A stretch of 5,984 nt of DNA from contig JABSSB010000212.1 in the NCBI GenBank assembly GCA_013214715.1, positions 1-5,984 on the forward strand, in the 5' to 3' direction. This document shows, piece by piece, positions 5,825 through 5,984 of this stretch. Origin of the DNA: Paracoccaceae bacterium. GTDB taxonomy: Bacteria; Pseudomonadota; Alphaproteobacteria; Rhodobacterales; Rhodobacteraceae. Numbering within the stretch: the first letter of the stretch is position 1; every line of letters starts with the position of its first letter. Below the pieces are notes generated by a model, which was given only the letters and a program-made list of their open reading frames with translations, had not been told where the DNA came from and made no database searches. Made by a program: the position numbers and the translations under genes.

Positions 5825-5984
5825 GGCGCCTCCCACCGAGAAACCACCCTTTTTTTGACAGGTTTTTTGCGTTCGATCGGTCTGGCGAAGCCAGCCAAGA
5901 CGGTCGCGACCCTCCCGCCTGATGAGGCGGAGCGCAAGAAGGTTGTCGCGGCGGCTGACGAGGCCGCGATTGCGCGGATCAAAA
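5825..5984 (+). other. Coding-like frame, partial at the window edge; product unknown
   Basis: The frame that includes codons at 5879 and 5882 is open from the end of the IS to the window edge. From about 5879 it shows GC-rich third positions and a natural-looking protein (AKTVATLPPDEAERKK, then an Ala/Glu/Lys-rich likely helix). I recognise no family. TTG codons at 5855 and 5867 are possible starts but neither has a ribosome site. The part before 5879 has T-runs and is less protein-like. If the element is excised, the frame joins an open stretch on the left flank that reaches back to 4037, with an ATG at 4103, so this may be a gene interrupted by the IS. Another plus frame and a minus-strand frame are also open here, hence the low confidence. 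Confidence 0.35.

Noticed and set aside
5855..5883. Perfect TTGACA at 5855-5860 as a promoter -35
   Set aside because: No acceptable -10 lies 16-18 bases downstream (the bases there are GC-rich), and it sits in a T-rich stretch where such a match can arise by chance.
5770..5982. Minus-strand open frame of 70 codons at the right edge
   Set aside because: It crosses the IS inverted repeat and target duplication, so its downstream half is element DNA. The plus-strand frame has the more natural composition.

Overview
The window looks like alphaproteobacterial chromosome, most likely from the Rhodobacterales (Rhodobacteraceae/Roseobacter type). This rests on the GC-rich codon use, the style of the glycyl-tRNA synthetase alpha subunit (glyQ), and a host gene that combines a SPOR-like domain, a peptidoglycan-binding domain and a trypsin-like fold. 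It is a mosaic: a conserved housekeeping gene between small accessory pieces, with an intact insertion sequence to the right.

Layout. Positions 1-270 hold the broken 3' part of a trypsin-like gene that stops matching its family just after a GMSGA active-site motif. An AT-rich spacer follows. Then comes a two-gene unit, a DUF2975 four-helix membrane protein and a small Cro/C1-type HTH regulator, joined by a TGATG stop/start overlap. The regulator runs tail to tail into glyQ on the minus strand, with 4 bases of overlap. glyQ and the next plus-strand gene are divergent, and the 155-base gap between them holds two plausible back-to-back sigma70-like promoters. The plus-strand gene (2130-3893) encodes an exported protein with SPOR-like, peptidoglycan-binding and trypsin-like regions. 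All three positions of its catalytic triad are replaced (Gln, Gly, Val), so it is probably a pseudoprotease.

From 4132 to 5815 lies a complete 1684-bp IS1595-family element. It has terminal inverted repeats matching at 20 of 23 positions and a perfect 8-bp target duplication (ATATATTT). It carries an apparently intact zinc-ribbon/DDE transposase and a second, unrelated gene between the transposase and the right end: a 104-residue, three-helix membrane protein with a perfect AGGAGG ribosome site and a TTG start. This fits the passenger-gene type of IS1595 elements (ISNwi1-like, from memory of the ISfinder grouping). The passenger gene is clearly more AT-rich than the host genes, and I do not recognise its family.

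The right edge (5825-5984) has a coding-like plus-strand frame with no recognised product. If the element and one target copy are removed, this frame joins an open frame on the left side, so the element may sit in or at the 5' end of a host gene.

I saw no rRNA, tRNA, CRISPR array or replication origin.
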